From NCBI GenBank assembly GCA_014773175.1, contig VXCM01002826.1:1-64000 (forward strand): a DNA stretch of 64,000 nucleotides. Direction: 5' to 3'. This stretch comes from Lucifuga dentata. Taxonomy: Eukaryota > Chordata > Actinopteri > Ophidiiformes > Bythitidae. The translations under genes were made by a program, and so were the position numbers. The stretch's first letter is position 1. Every line of letters begins with the position of its first letter. The notes beneath the pieces are model-generated. The model did not search any database, was not told the DNA's origin, and saw only the letters and a list, made by a program, of their open reading frames with translations. Positions 1 to 14,140 of the stretch are shown in pieces.

Positions 1-234
1 CCCCCCCCCAGCAACACAACCACTTAGGGCTGGCCTAGATGCCACGCTGACCCTATTCAAGTGATTCCTCCCCTTAGTGTGTGCCCCGCCTAGGTGTACA
101 AAGTTAAAGTGTATTGCATTAAAATTGCAGGGCAGGAGCGGCAATGGGGAGGCTGTGGCACACTACTGCACCACAGCCTGCCCTACAAACCCACCACCTG
201 CACCCCAAGACCTTAAAAAAAAAAAAAAAAAAAN

Positions 235-268
<34 letters not shown>

Positions 269-1180
269 GCTACTGTGTATGTGAGTTCTAGTCTAGTGAG
301 TGCATTAAAAAAAAGCGTGACATGAGACCAAAACCCACACGGCCGACAAATGGAGGGGAACGGTGCAGCAACATGAGTCCCCTATCCCATCCCACCACGG
401 CCCCATGACCCACTCCCGGCCCCCACGAGGCACCAGGTCACGCCCTGAACCGGCTGAGACACCGGACAGGCCCAAAGGAGCCCAGGAAGCCCAACCAACG
501 AGGGGGGTTACCGCAGGCAGATGGAGAACAATAAGCCACTCCCACCGCAGAGCCCCCCTAACATGAGCCCAGACTGTGCCAAGGACCGAGAGCAAACGGA
601 ACAGCCATGCATCCAGGGAGAGCCGGATAGGCCGCACCAACCTCACGGGAGAGGCCAGCCACGGGGCCAGCCCAACGCGTGCCCGGCCCAGGAGACAGGC
701 ACACCCCCTACCCAGGCGCAGGGCCCCGCCCACAGCCCAGCACGGTAGGCCAAGCCCAGCATGGGACATGAGGAATGACAGCACCCTGTTCCCTGCCCAC
801 CAGCCAGCCCACCACATAATGAACAGCCCGCATAGCTCAGCGNGAGGCACCCCTACCCCCCGCAGGGGAGGAAGCCAGAAGAACGCCCCAGGGCACCACC
901 CGACCCACATCCCTGGAGGCCAGCCCGATCCATCCCGACAGCACACACTGGCACCACCCCCAGGACCCCAGAACCTCCCGCAGACCCCAAGACCCCCCAT
1001 CACATCCAGGGCACCACCACCAGAGNCCCAGGACCCCAGAACCTCCCGCAGACCCCAAGACCCCCCATCACATCCAGGGCACCACCACCAGAGCAGCAAA
1101 ACCACCCAGGCCATCCGTCCAACCGCACAGCACCATCAAACCAGAGGGGCCAACCTGATCTAAAAGGACCAAACCTCCAC
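1..1180. repeat. GC-rich low-complexity block with poly-A tract
   Basis: C- and CA-rich sequence full of short direct repeats. A poly-A run with one N lies at about 214-266, and single Ns lie at 843 and 1026. The segment 959-1025 is repeated exactly at 1027-1093 around the N at 1026, which looks like an assembly artefact. Long open frames on both strands here are compositional: they are Pro/Arg-rich on plus and Gly/Trp-rich on minus, and show no domain. It may be part of the 3' region of the L1-like element whose coding tail lies next to it on the minus strand; that link is inference from adjacency. Confidence 0.55.
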
Positions 1181-1386
1181 CTCAACTCATGCTAATACTT
1201 TAATAAAAACAACAAAAGAATCAATCTCTGATGGCAAAAAGATGACAATAAGGCCGCAACCTGGATCTGCAACACAGGAGAGAAATGTTAGTGCTCAGAA
1301 AAGAAAAGAAAAAAAAAACCACACAATCAGACACTAAAAAGGTACATTACTGAACATAAGAGTGGTATTCCCTAACAGGCAAAAAA

Positions 1387-1735
1387 TCAAATCTCCACAT
1401 TGAGATTTAACGAGTTAATGAATGAAGACCATGTTTCATTAAATTGTAGTAACTGGTTTTTTGATGAAGCAGATATTTTTTCCATTGATATATACTCTAT
1501 AAGGAGATTTAACCAGTGATTGATATTAACGGATTGTTTATTTTTCCAATTCAGCAATATAGTTTTCTTGGCGATGACTAGCGCTGTGAGTGTGGCTTTG
1601 GATTGTTTAGTTGGAAGATCAATTGTAGTTAAGTCTCTGAGTAAACATAAGTTAGGAGATAAGAGGATTGGTAGATTTTTAAATGGAGTTTGTTGTGAAT
1701 CTTTTCCCTGTATGACAAAGAACATAATGTTAGAA
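1387..1735 (-). mobile_element. L1-like non-LTR retrotransposon, C-terminal coding remnant
   Basis: A minus-strand open frame of about 112 codons has the pattern of fish L1/Tx1-like ORF2 ends: a segment with AKKTILLNWKNK, then INHWLNLLIEYISMEKISAS, then a Trp-containing end (FNETWSSFINSL). No catalytic reverse-transcriptase motifs remain, so this is a truncated copy. It abuts the minisatellite at 1736, which sits where the upstream ORF2 sequence should be. Assignment rests on remembered family resemblance. Confidence 0.6.
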
Positions 1736-3415
1736 ATCCCACTTTAACTTTAAAAAAAGAAAAAAAAGAAATCCCACTTTAACTTAAAAAAAGAAATCCC
1801 ACTTTAACTTTAAAAAAAGAAATCCTATTTTAACTTTAAAAAAGAAATCCCACTTTAACTTAAAATGAAATCCCACTTTAACTTAAAAAAATAAATCCCA
1901 TTTTAATTTAAAAAAAGAAGAAATCCCACTTTAATTTAAGAAAAAAAAGAAATCCCACTTTAACATTAAAAAAAAAATCCCACTTTAACTTTTAGAAAAG
2001 GAAATCCCACTTTAACTTAAAAAAATAAAGAAATCCCACTTTAACTTAAAAAAATAAAGAAATCCCACTTTAACTTAAATAAAAGAAATCCCACTTTAAC
2101 TTAAAAAAAAAAAAATCCCACTTTAACTTTCAAAAAAAGAATTCCCACTTTAACTTGAAAAAAGAAAAAAGAAATCCCACTTTAACTTTTAAAAAAGAAA
2201 AAAGAAATCCCACTTTAACTTTTAAAAAAGAAAAAAGAAATCCCACTTTAACTTAAAAAATAAATCCCTCTTTAAATAAAAAAAAAAGAAATCCCACTTT
2301 AACTTAAAAAAAATGAAATCCCACTTTAACTTAAAAAAAAATCCCACTTTAACTTTAAAAAAAGAAATCCTATTTTAACTTTAAAAAAGAAATCCCACTT
2401 TAACTTAAAATGAAATCCCACTTTAACTTAAAAAAATAAATCCCATTTTAATTTAAAAAAAGAAGAAATCCCACTTTAATTTAAGAAAAAAAAGAAATCC
2501 CACTTTAACATTAAAAAAAAAATCCCACTTTAACTTTTAGAAAAGGAAATCCCACTTTAACTTAAAAAAATAAAGAAATCCCACTTTAACTTAAAAAAAT
2601 AAAGAAATCCCACTTTAACTTAAATAAAAGAAATCCCACTTTAACTTAAAAAAAAAAAAATCCCACTTTAACTTTCAAAAAAAGAATTCCCACTTTAACT
2701 TGAAAAAAGAAAAAAGAAATCCCACTTTAACTTTTAAAAAAGAAAAAAGAAATCCCACTTTAACTTTTAAAAAAGAAAAAAGAAATCCCACTTTAACTTT
2801 TAAAAAAGAAAAAAGAAATCCCACTTTAACTTAAAAAATAAATCCCTCTTTAAATAAAAAAAAAAGAAATCCCACTTTAACTTAAAAAAAATGAAATCCC
2901 ACTTTAACTTAAAAAAAAATCCCACTTTAACTTTAAAAAAAGAAATCCTATTTTAACTTTAAAAAAGAAATCCCACTTTAACTTAAAATGAAATCCCACT
3001 TTAACTTAAAAAAAGAAATCCCATTTTAATTTTAAAAAAGAAGAAATCCCACTTTAACATTAAAAAAAAATCCCACTTTAACTTTTAAAAAAGGAAATCC
3101 CACTTTAACTTAAAAAAAATAAAGAAATCCCACTTTAACTTAAAAAAATAAAGAAATCCCACTTTAACTTAAAAAAATAAAGAAATCCCACTTTAACTTA
3201 AATAAAAGAAATCCCACTTTAACTTAAAAAAAAAAATCCCACTTTAACTTTCAAAAAAAGAATTCCCACTTTAACTTGAAAAAAAGAAAAAAGAAATCCC
3301 ACTTTAACTTTTAAAAAAGAAAAAAGAAATCCCACTTTAACTTTTAAAAAAGAAAAAAGAAATCCCACTTTAACTTAAAAAAGAAATCCCACTTTAACTT
3401 GAAAAAAAGAAATCT
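1736..3415. repeat. A/T-rich minisatellite, core AAATCCCACTTTAACTT
   Basis: More than sixty degenerate copies of a roughly 17-bp core are separated by A-rich spacers of variable length, giving units of about 20-30 bp. A higher-order period is visible. The diagnostic variant AATCCTATTTTAAC occurs near 1821, 2366 and 2944, that is 545 and 578 bp apart, with the same order of spacer variants following each time. This indicates block amplification of a multi-unit cassette. No gene is present. Confidence 0.9.
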
Positions 3416-4456
3416 TTAAAAGTACTTTCATATTTATTATTTCTTTTAATGAAGTCATCCATTATACAAATAATGAATAAAGATATTAAATTGTTATTAG
3501 CCACTGACTTATTCATATCTTGATAGAATTATGAAGTGGTTTCTGGTTGATTGATTTACAGTTTATCAGGTGATTATTGAGATAAAAACACATACAAGTA
3601 CTGCAGTTTAAATTTTATGATGTATTGTGAATCCACGATGGTTATGAGAATATGTGAGAGAAATAAGAAATTATAATGTTATCAAGATACTGGCACTATT
3701 ATCCTAATACAGTTTGTAAACTCTTATTCTATAAATATTTAAGCTGTTTCTTAGCTATTTTTTTTCTTTTCGTTCATCATTCTGAGGTGGATGGATGGCT
3801 GTGTGAGCTGACAAAGCTGAAACCTCGATGCATTGCAGGTTTATCATCTTATTTATGTGCATCTCACTTGAAATTTTTATGAAATTAAAGGCTTTCAATA
3901 ATTCAGATAACAAACTTTGTACAAATTTGACTCCTGCTTTGTAGTAAAGTTCATTTATTAATTTTAGTGGTTCTTAATTTTCACTGGCATAGCTGTTGTG
4001 ATGTACTGTAGATAGCTTTCTTGAAATACATTTCAGAATCGCTATATGGTGATACTGTTGTTATTGAGCAAAATATGACAGTATCATAGTGTCACAGCCC
4101 TAACCTCTATGCAGCTCACCAAAACAAAAAGCAAAGTAACCAGTTTTAGGTGAAAAGTGCAGAAGCCATGACTGATTTGTAAGGATTCTCTACACAGCGA
4201 TCTCAGAGGAGATGAGATGTTTGGAGGAAACCTCAGAGCGGGACCCTCCTTAGCTGCCCCTCCCTGTCTCCATAACGGACTCGCTGAATCCACACACTTA
4301 TCTTTTCAAACCAGAGAGATCTTTGGGTGGAGGTCTGGTTAAAAAGACTACTGTTCACTATCTAGATGTTACATGACCTCAGCACAGCTCCTTACACAGA
4401 CACAGCAGGACACAATAGCCTTCACAGTCAGACGCTCTGCACAGCCACACACAAGC
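3416..4456. other. Gene-free stretch upstream of hmbs
   Basis: A/T-rich sequence with no convincing coding region or recognised repeat. It should contain the hmbs promoter and 5' UTR because the inferred start codon is at 4457, but I see no clear TATA box and cannot place the transcription start. Vertebrate HMBS is known to use alternative housekeeping and erythroid promoters; nothing here lets me assign either. Confidence 0.4.
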
Positions 4457-7400
4457 ATGGAAGGACCTTACAAGTATATCAGGGTGAGAAGAGCAGCAGT
4501 GATAACTGAACACATTTACAAACTACTGGTCGAGGTTGGGCTTCACCAAGAATATACTGGCTTGACTGGGAATGCTTTAATTATAGAAACAACTTCTCTT
4601 TTGTCCTACAGGATGGAAATGGAAAGGTTAGTCGGGTCATCCGGATTGGAACCCGCAACAGCCAGGTACAGTTCTACGTTTTTACATTTATGAGCATAAC
4701 TTTAACTACAGTTGTTACCCTAAGATGCTTCTCTTAATGTGGATCATTCATTCATTTTTTAAATTTCACAGACATCATTTAAATGTGAGATTCAGCGCTA
4801 AAGGTTAATTAGCTGATGCAGAGTTCTTTCGTTCTGTGTCTTCAGCTGCTGCAGTAAACACAACGTCTTTATACCGTAACTGTTTTAGTTATGACTTCAT
4901 CTAGTGATTTTATGTTTTCCCAGCTTGGAGCGGCTCTATGGCTATATTTTAGTTTGGTGTATTTTGTTGTATGGACTGAATGCTGTTGTGTTGTTGTGTC
5001 TCAGTTGGCTCGTATCCAGACTGACAGCGTTGCTGACAAGTTAAAAGCGCTGTACGCTGACATCCACCTGGAAGTAGGTGTGTATCATCCCTGCTGTGAC
5101 TGGATGCAGATCCACTTTCACCAAAATCTTCATCCAGAAGCACAAACATGAACAAAATCACGCAATCAAATGTGCTGAGATAAGCAGCTGACCTGCAGTA
5201 TGGCTGTTAAAGGATGCAGATGCTGTAACACTGGCACTGGTTTCATCATATGAATGAATCGTTCTGTTTTCGCTTTACAGTTGGCATGACAACAACAGGA
5301 GACAAAATCTTGGACAAGGCTTTATCAAAGGTGAAGCTTGTTTTCTTGTCATTCATGAACACTTGTTTTGTTTTCATGCTTTTGACGGAGACATTGTCAA
5401 CATCTGCAAAAGACAGAAAATTCACATAAGCATTTTATAAAAGGATTATTATTCGGATAACCTGAGGCAAATTAATTATTCCTAATAATTTAACCTGATG
5501 CTGAGGATTTTCAGCTGTTGAAACCTGATTTGCAGTAACTTTAAATACTAGATTCTCACCAGTTAGCAGATCGTTTAGCGTTTACTGTTCAGAGAGTTCA
5601 GTACATGCTCACTCAGAAGTTACTTCTGTTATTTATTTGAGATTGTATAACTATTAAAGGACCATACCACCCATTTTGCATGTTTGAGCCTAATATATTC
5701 AATTTTCATACTTTACATTACTGACAATCATTTCCCAAAGGATAAAACTGTATTTCAACTTTCCTGATATTTTGCAAAATCTCTTAATCTTTCAAAACAA
5801 ATATTCAAGTGATACACCCACCTTAAAAATCCATGTTTCTCCTGCTAATAGTTACGCAGCCTTATGAAGTCACGGTCCTTTAAATTTTCCCATAAATGCA
5901 GGTCTTCTTTCGGGACTATATTCCCCAGTGGAGGCATACATTCACTCCATGCTTTTTATTTCGCTTAAATGCTAAAATTACATAACTTCTAAAAAACCTG
6001 AATACACGTCTTGTTGGTGATGATGGATTACCTATCCCAAGAACGTTTCAAGTATCAACAAGTTGATTTTAATAGCAGAATGAACTGAAACCAATGGAGG
6101 TCTGGAAGGTAGGAAAAACATTTTTAATTCACCATTCCAGTAGTATGCTTTGGGAAATGATTGTCAGTAACGTTACATGTCTGAAAATTGAATACATTAG
6201 GCTCAAACATGCAAAGTGGGAGGTATGGTTCTTTAATCAGCAAAGTTGAAATTAATCTGATCACCCAGACATCAGCTACAAGAAACAAGACGTTAAAAAC
6301 ACTTAGACACATAAAGAACATTCCAAAGAGGCATAAAGTCCTCGCAGCGTGCTGACTGTTCCTGACGAAGTGCAATTGTTACTGTACATCCACACAGAAT
6401 CATCTCCGCCCAGCAGCTTCTGCTTTTGCCTTCATGTGTTTTTTGGCCCAGGGAAGAAGCCATTAAATGCTGGTGATGGCCTGGATGCAGGAACTTTTTT
6501 TACAATGGTTCCTTAATGTTCAGAGAAAGAGCATTTTTCCATGTTTTGTCAATTTCTTCAAAAGTAGTAGACTAATTTTAATGAAAAATATCATCTCATG
6601 TTAGACTCTAATCAGTGCTGCAATTTGGTCGCATTCAGATAAATTTTAAATCTAGTTTCGTATAACAACTAAAGCAATTTATTCCTGTTAATATTAAATT
6701 TCTTCTCCTCTCTCATTTGTTCTCTTATACTTATTTTCTCTACTGTGCCACAGTGGCAAAATAGTTTGTAATGTTGCTTGAAGAAGGTCCTGTGCTGTCT
6801 TGAGTCTTCCGTGTCCAGCGTCCATGTTCTCTCCATGCTAGTCTTTTCACCATGGAAATGTGAAATCAAAAATGTCTATGTTACATCTAATGTCTGCGTT
6901 AGTAGAAAGATTGTCTGGACTTTTTTATCCTGGGTGGAGGTATGCACTCTTTATTAAGTGAATTAAGTGAGAAAAAGAAGAGGAAGGTGGTATATTCTTC
7001 CTCTCAGCAGACTTGAAGGAAGACAGAAAATTTTCTGTTAATAGTTTAGATGTTGCTCCAACAGCAAAGGCAGTAATGAACCAAAATAAAAGTCTCTGCC
7101 TGCTGCCTCCTCACTAGTGATACAAACATCATGGTCAGGGTGACGTATCAGAAGCAGAAGAGTCAAAAGACAAAGTTTGTCCTTCACAGGGAAAAACCAA
7201 AGAGCCTGAATCGCTGCATCTTTTTGCCCTGAAAGTCCTAAATGGAGCATACAGAGGATTCCGCATGTTTGACCCAATAAGTACGACCCGCATACATATT
7301 ACATCACCACCACCTGTTTCCTAAAACAAACTACTGGAGCAGTAAATATTAGAATTGTTTTTCCTATTTAACCTGTCAGGTTCAAAAGGAAAAGAAAAAA

Positions 7401-10400
7401 GAAAAAAAAAACCTTGCTTTTCCTACCTTCCAGACCACCGTTGGTTTCAGTTCATTTCAGTTTGTTATAAACATCAACTGGTAGTGAAATGTGCTGAGAT
7501 GAATAATCATTACAGAGAACGTGATGTCTGTTACATTTTTTTGTCAAAGTTAATTAATTTAACCGATCCAAAATGGAGCTACAGGGTAAAAAATGTATGT
7601 CTCCACCAGGAAATATAGTCCCAGGAGAAAACTACTTTCACAGAGAAATTAAAATGATTGTGCTTGCTACAAATGAACGTTGAAACATAGAATTTTTAAG
7701 GTGTGTGTATCACCTCAACTTTTGATTTTGAAAGTTTGGGATTTGAAAAAAAACATAACATAAAACCTAAAATATGTTGTTTTGTTTTGGAAAATGGTTG
7801 GCAGTAATGTGAGGTGTATGCTGGTAGCATTTATTGGGCTCAAACATGCAAAATCACTGATATGGTCCTTTAAGAGGGCCTTCTCAGAAACCTGCCCAGT
7901 CAGTAACTTAAAAGCAAATACTGTAAGTACAAATACAAAGTACTTCAAAAAAGATCAGTACAATATATACTGTAGTTCAAATGATTTGTAAACACACACC
8001 AAATAAAAAGAGCAAAGAGAAGTGAGATGATGTTATATGTTGATAACATCAACATATAACATCATCTCATCATCATCTCGTGTTAAATATTAAATATGAG
8101 CTGTTACTATATATACATGTGTGTGTGTGTATATATATATATAACACCAGATATGATGTGTTTGTATGATTTTTAATTTATTGGTTTATATTTGTTAGTT
8201 TATATATTTGTTAGTTATATTTGTTATATTTCTTAGTTTTATGCACGAGACTCATCCCAGTGTAGTCACCTCTCACACACACACAGACACACAGGTTTCT
8301 GGCTGTATGATGATAACCTAGCTGCTCACGTTTGTTTTCCAGATCGGAGAGAAGAGTTTGTTCACCAAAGAGCTGGAGAACGCTCTGGAGAGGAACGAGT
8401 GAGTGTGAGCGTGTCATCATCATTTTGCCATCACTAACCGTCACAGGTTAACTAGCATGGCTTCACTTCAGAAGATTACAGTTCGTTATGACATATTCAA
8501 CATGTAGGAATTTGATGAACTTTCTGCCAAAGAGTGCAGTATTATATGGAAGTCTTGAGGGACAGGTGAGTCAGAAAAGCTAAGTCAGGACAAAAGATAA
8601 AAAAGGAAAATAAGATTTCAACATTAAGACCTGAATAGTTGTGACTGAGATCTAATCCCAGCGTGAGCTGGACAGACATCCATCTGCGGCCTGGCAGCTC
8701 AGATTTTATTCCTGCAGTATGTGTTCTGCACAGGTTTACACCGTGCACATATGTTTCCTGATCTGGATGAGGTGTGTGGCTGCAGGTCACGTTACTGCAA
8801 GATGGAAATTTCCTCAGAAAATATCAAGTATTCTTTATTTACAAACTGCATCATATCATACTGGCTCATATCTGATGCGAGTAAGTTTCCCATATCAGCC
8901 ATACCATCGCTATGACGACGTCCCTTATCCACAATATCCTGTCAGACAGCTCCTCGACACTAATGCTTTGATTCCCTGCAGCCTGAGATCCAGCAGTGTC
9001 CATGTTCTCAAGCTGCCTGTGAAACGCTGAATTACTGATTATGCTGCCAGACATAAAGAGCTAATCCGTGCATCGTTGTGTTCCGTGTCAGGGTTGACCT
9101 GGTCGTTCACTCACTGAAAGATCTGCCCACCACTCTGCCTCCCGGATTCACCATTGGAGCCGTGCTGAAGTAAGAGCATATCCTGCTAATCAGTCCTCTG
9201 ATGCTGTAACCACTGTAACCGCTTGCTGTTGTGCTTTGCTTCCTGTGGCTTTCAGGAGAGAAAACCCCCATGATGCAGTAGTCCTACACCCAAAAAACCT
9301 GGGGAAGACGCTGGACACGCTACCAGAGAACAGGTGGAGTGTCAAAGAAAATGCCAGGTTTTCTCCATGTTTTTTGTGTAAAGTTTGCCTGTATGAGTTG
9401 ACTTCCTGCTGTCTGTGTGTGTGTGTGTGCGTGTGCGCGCGTGTAGTGTCATTGGGACCAGCTCTCTGCGACGGGCTGCTCAGCTAAAGAGAAGGTTTCC
9501 TAACCTGGACTTTAAAGACATCGTATCCTTTCTGATGACTTTCAGCTCATATGAAAATTGGGGAAAGCTGGTGAAACTTTTGACATAATAGGTTTGCAGC
9601 TTGTATTATTGTATGACTAAACCAGATTGGCAGTCATAAAGGCATAACTCCTGCTTTGAACATTGAAGGTTTTTTTTGTTAAATTAATTTTTAAAATTTT
9701 GTTTAGTTAAGACGTAGCAGCATTAATAATAACAGAACAGTAACACAAGAATGCTAAGCATCACATCCATACATACAGCAGAGGTACAGTACATATACAC
9801 TACAGTACATACATATACAGTACAGCATCATTTATATTTTGATGATAGTTTAGATCTAAAATCTCCTGATGAACTTCGAGATTTGAAATAATCATGCATA
9901 AGTCAGAGTTGATAACAAAATTGCTCATTTCTGTATTCAGACTGAACTCAGGAGGCGGACTAAAGCAGATCTCAGGTGAGCCACACATGCAGGTGAAGTT
10001 TCACCCAAACAGAGACTTCTGCGAAGCCATGCTTAATTTGTTTATTTGATCAGTATTGCGTTTAGATTGATGAGGGAAAAATTAATTTCATTCACTTCAG
10101 AGTATGGCTGTAACTTGCTAAATTAGGAAGAATTGAATCTGAATGCTGCCTGAGTGCACTGTATACTAGTTACAGTTTTATATGTTTTATAAGTTTTATA
10201 TTTAAAATATTCACCAGCCTTTTGTTTGCCTGAAAATTACACTCCATGTTTTTTAGATCACAACAGGATTTAATTGATGCAGCTATAAACTACATATAAC
10301 CTTCATTTTGCTCATCAAATCCAGTGCCTGCATGATTAAAACCAGCTAGTGATGAGGATGTGTACACACAAATTTTTATTGACTATTGATCATCAATAAT

Positions 10401-13400
10401 CACGTTTGCCGATCAAGCTGACCCTGATTTCTGCAGATTTCAGCTCATCATTGTGGGATAAACAGAAAGAGCCGGTAATAAGTTAGAACAGAAAACTTTT
10501 CTATCTAAACGGGGTCTAGATGCTGTGAGGAAACTTCTGGACTAGAAGCTGATAGTGATGATAAAAAATGTATTTATGCAAAATTAATTCATACCAATGT
10601 GTCAGCTACTTTTAGTATGTGGCATTCAAAGCAACAAAAAATAAAAGGATCAGGTACTGTAGAAGTATTACAGGAATATAGGAATATTTCAGTTTATCTA
10701 TGATTCTCCAGAGTACTGTATAGTTCTCTAGAGTACACACACACACACACACTGACAATATGTGTCTCAGTCTCAGTGTGTGTGTGAGCAGAGTCCTGAA
10801 ATTAGTATGATCATAAGTTATTCATGGATCTACCGGTAATTATCAGTCTCATTACATAGCAGGCTCCTCTGTTTATTTGTAAGTTACTTTATTCTTTTTT
10901 ATTTGGTCATTTTTAAATCTACCTATAAATCTAGAAATCTCTGTCTGTGGCACTAACATCTCTAGAACCCAGCATTGTATGAAGCTGATATTCAGCAGCT
11001 TTATTCTCAGGACCCAAGGACGTGCAGCGTCACGTGTGAAGTTGCTTGGATGAGCTTTGTGCTGGTAAAAAGTAGTCCGCATGGCAGGATACGCTCCCGG
11101 CGCAGCAGCATACGCTCTGGTCCAGTGGCACGGTCTCAACCCGACCCCATACAGCAAACAAAGTTAGCTCAGAGGACATGCGGAACTAAATGATGGCAGG
11201 CTGCGGCACACACCATAAGATCCAGCCTGGTCTGAACACGTGGGTTTTGAACGGACACTGCACTAGTTCTTTGCTAAAAATACAGCAGCTTCCCTTGTGA
11301 TGTTTTACCGCTAGAATCGCAGACAGCTGAGCTGAGATGATTCTGACAGCTCAGAAGCCAATTTTAATTAAGAAATAATAATAATAAAATATTTTATTTA
11401 AAAGCACCTTTCAAGACACCCAAGGTTGCCTCACAAAAAATAAAAGAAACAACAAAGAACTTAGTCACATAAAATCAAATAATCAACTGTGTCAGGAGCC
11501 TTCATATAATATAGGCTCACAGAGAATAATCTAAAGAGATGGTTTGACAGCAGTTTTATATTGTGTGATGGAGTCCAGCTGACGGTAGCAAGTTCCAGAG
11601 CCTCGGTGCCGTGTGGGAAATGGCCCCATAGTGCTGAGATGATCATCTGAGATGGAGAGTACAGCTGCTGAGGAGGACGGCAAGGAGCCGGTGGGGGTGC
11701 AGGTCTGCAGCAGACAGGTTTTAAACGTGAGAAGTAGTGTTTTAAAGTCTACTTTGTAGGGCACAGATGGAGCTGGATGAGCAAGGTGTGGTATGGTGGC
11801 TTGGTTTGGAGTGTGTCATGATCCTGGCTGCAGAGTTTCTGGATGTTTCTGAGCCGGTGAAGGAGTTTATTCTGGATGCCTGACAGGATGGAGCTGCAGT
11901 GTGAGGGTAGAGCCAAGTCTGAAAATATTTTGCAGATGGAAGAAGCAAACGTTCTTTATGTGTGCAGTGAAGTAATGAGTATTGTCAGAATAACACCAAG
12001 GTATTAATAGCCTGTGTAGAGTTTAATAGATTTTTTAAAAATAGTTTTTTAGTATAATTATCTGAATGCATCACCCAGAAGCTGACTTAAACTCCCGCAC
12101 ATCAAATAACTTTAGACAAAGCCCCACTTTCAACTCAGAATACACCCCTATGTCTTTCCACATTTAACACTTCAAAATAGTCCTCAATCATCTACTTACT
12201 GCAAAGCATGCTGGTCTCATCTACATTCTGTTTGGTTTATCAGTGTTACTGTCTGACAGAAAGCAAACAACAAGAAAAGTAGGAAAAGTGATGTAATAAG
12301 TTTCACCCGTTACTGAAATGATCTGACACCAACAAAACTTCCACATCTGAGCATTCACAAAAAAAAAATCTTCTCACTGTGTATCCAATGTGTTTTGAGG
12401 ACTTCAACATCATATATTTGTCCATTCATAGCTGGTGTGGTAGTGTTTACATCTCATTTCAATGCCTGCTGGCTGAAACAGGAGGAATTAGGTGTTATAA
12501 ATGCTCATGACCTCTGCAGAATCTGTGGCTTTGGAACACATCGGTCATGTTTTTCAACACGAGGCAGGAGACGTGTCCCACATTTCTTCAGAATTATTGT
12601 CAGTTGTGCATGTGTAAGGAAAATACCAGTTCAGAGTTTTGTTTGATTTATGCACAAGTTAAAATATAAACATGTCTGATGCATCCAGTGAGAAATGAGC
12701 CTCCTGACTGTCGATCTTTGAGAAAAATCAGTTTACGGTAACGTTTAATCAGGATAAACTTATTTTTAATTCGTTTTGCTCTCTCTGTAACATGACTCAA
12801 CTTGCTGTGTGATGTCATAAAGACAGAGTGGATAGAAACTGAATATAACCCAACTTAACAATTTTGACATTTTGTTAACCTAAAGCCTAGAATTAAAATT
12901 CAACATGACTATATATTTTCCTTTTAATCTGCACAGAATACTTAACAGTTTCTAAAGGAAATTAGTTCTAAAAAGTTTCTTGCATTAATTAAAAATAAAC
13001 AACTGTGATATCTAGGTTTGATAANGAAATTAGTTCTAAAAAGTTTCTTGCATTAATTAAAAATAAACAACTGTGATATCTAGGTTTGATAAGTATGCAC
13101 ACCCTTTTAATATAGGGTCACTTAAAGTATCTCAGGAACAAAATCCTGCCTTCAATTTGCCATCTAGATCACACGATAACTTCATTGTCCAACATATTTG
13201 GAATCACAGCNTCCTGCCTTCAATTTGCCATCTAGATCACACGATAACTTCATTGTCCAACATATTTGGAATCACAGCAATTAACCGAGAACTGAAATAA
13301 AAGCAGTTGACTGGTCCTTCAGACTGTAAGTGAAGTCAAACACAAAGACAGATGCAAAGACCTTCCAAAACAACTCCGTCACAAAGTTGTGGAAGGACCC

Positions 13401-14097
13401 AAATCAGGTGAGGATATAAAACAGGTTTCCAAGGCTTTGAATCTATCTGGAGGCTCTGTTAAGTCCATCATTAAAAAGAGGAAAGTACAGCACCTGATGA
13501 AATCAGGATGTCCATCAAAGCTACGAGACAAAGACAACAGGTCAGAGAGACAGTGGGAATCCAACCAGCAACCTAGAAAGACCGGCAGGTTTTTATGTCC
13601 AACAGAGGACAAGATGTGCATCAAACAATAATATCAGATATACTTTCTGTGGGCTGATCTTTGTTCCTTAGCTGGAGTCTTCAAGCGTGGAAACCTGAAT
13701 ACACGGCTGAAGAAGCTGGATGAGAAGGAGGACTTTGCTGCCATCATCCTGGCTGCTGCAGGTCTGAGGAGGATGGGCTGGGAGAGCCGCATCAGTCAGG
13801 TACATTTCATTTATCATCTGACCTTCTGTTTGACCTCTGGCTGAGGTTTCTCATCTAAATGTCAAACCGTCTGATTCTTTATGGTAGATCCTTGGACCTG
13901 AAGACTGCATGTATGCTGTTGGACAGGTATGCACAGTTACTCTTCCTTTAGCCAAGGGTCAAAGGTCATCATCTCTAAAAGCACTTCATCTCATACTCCG
14001 TTGTGTATGGAACAAAGAGGAAAATTCTAATTGGAATATTGATAATAACTGTCATTGAATGCCTCTTGCTTTTAATACTAACACATTCCATCTCTCT

Positions 14098-14140
<43 letters not shown>

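Noticed and set aside
305..1114. Long minus-strand open frame of about 269 codons
   Set aside because: Gly/Trp/Leu-rich translation of a low-complexity GC-rich repeat, crossing Ns and an assembly duplication; no domain or splice logic.
12958..13278. Apparent tandem duplications of 67 bp
   Set aside because: Both pairs flank single Ns and have the same length as the other gap duplications across the window; assembly artefacts.
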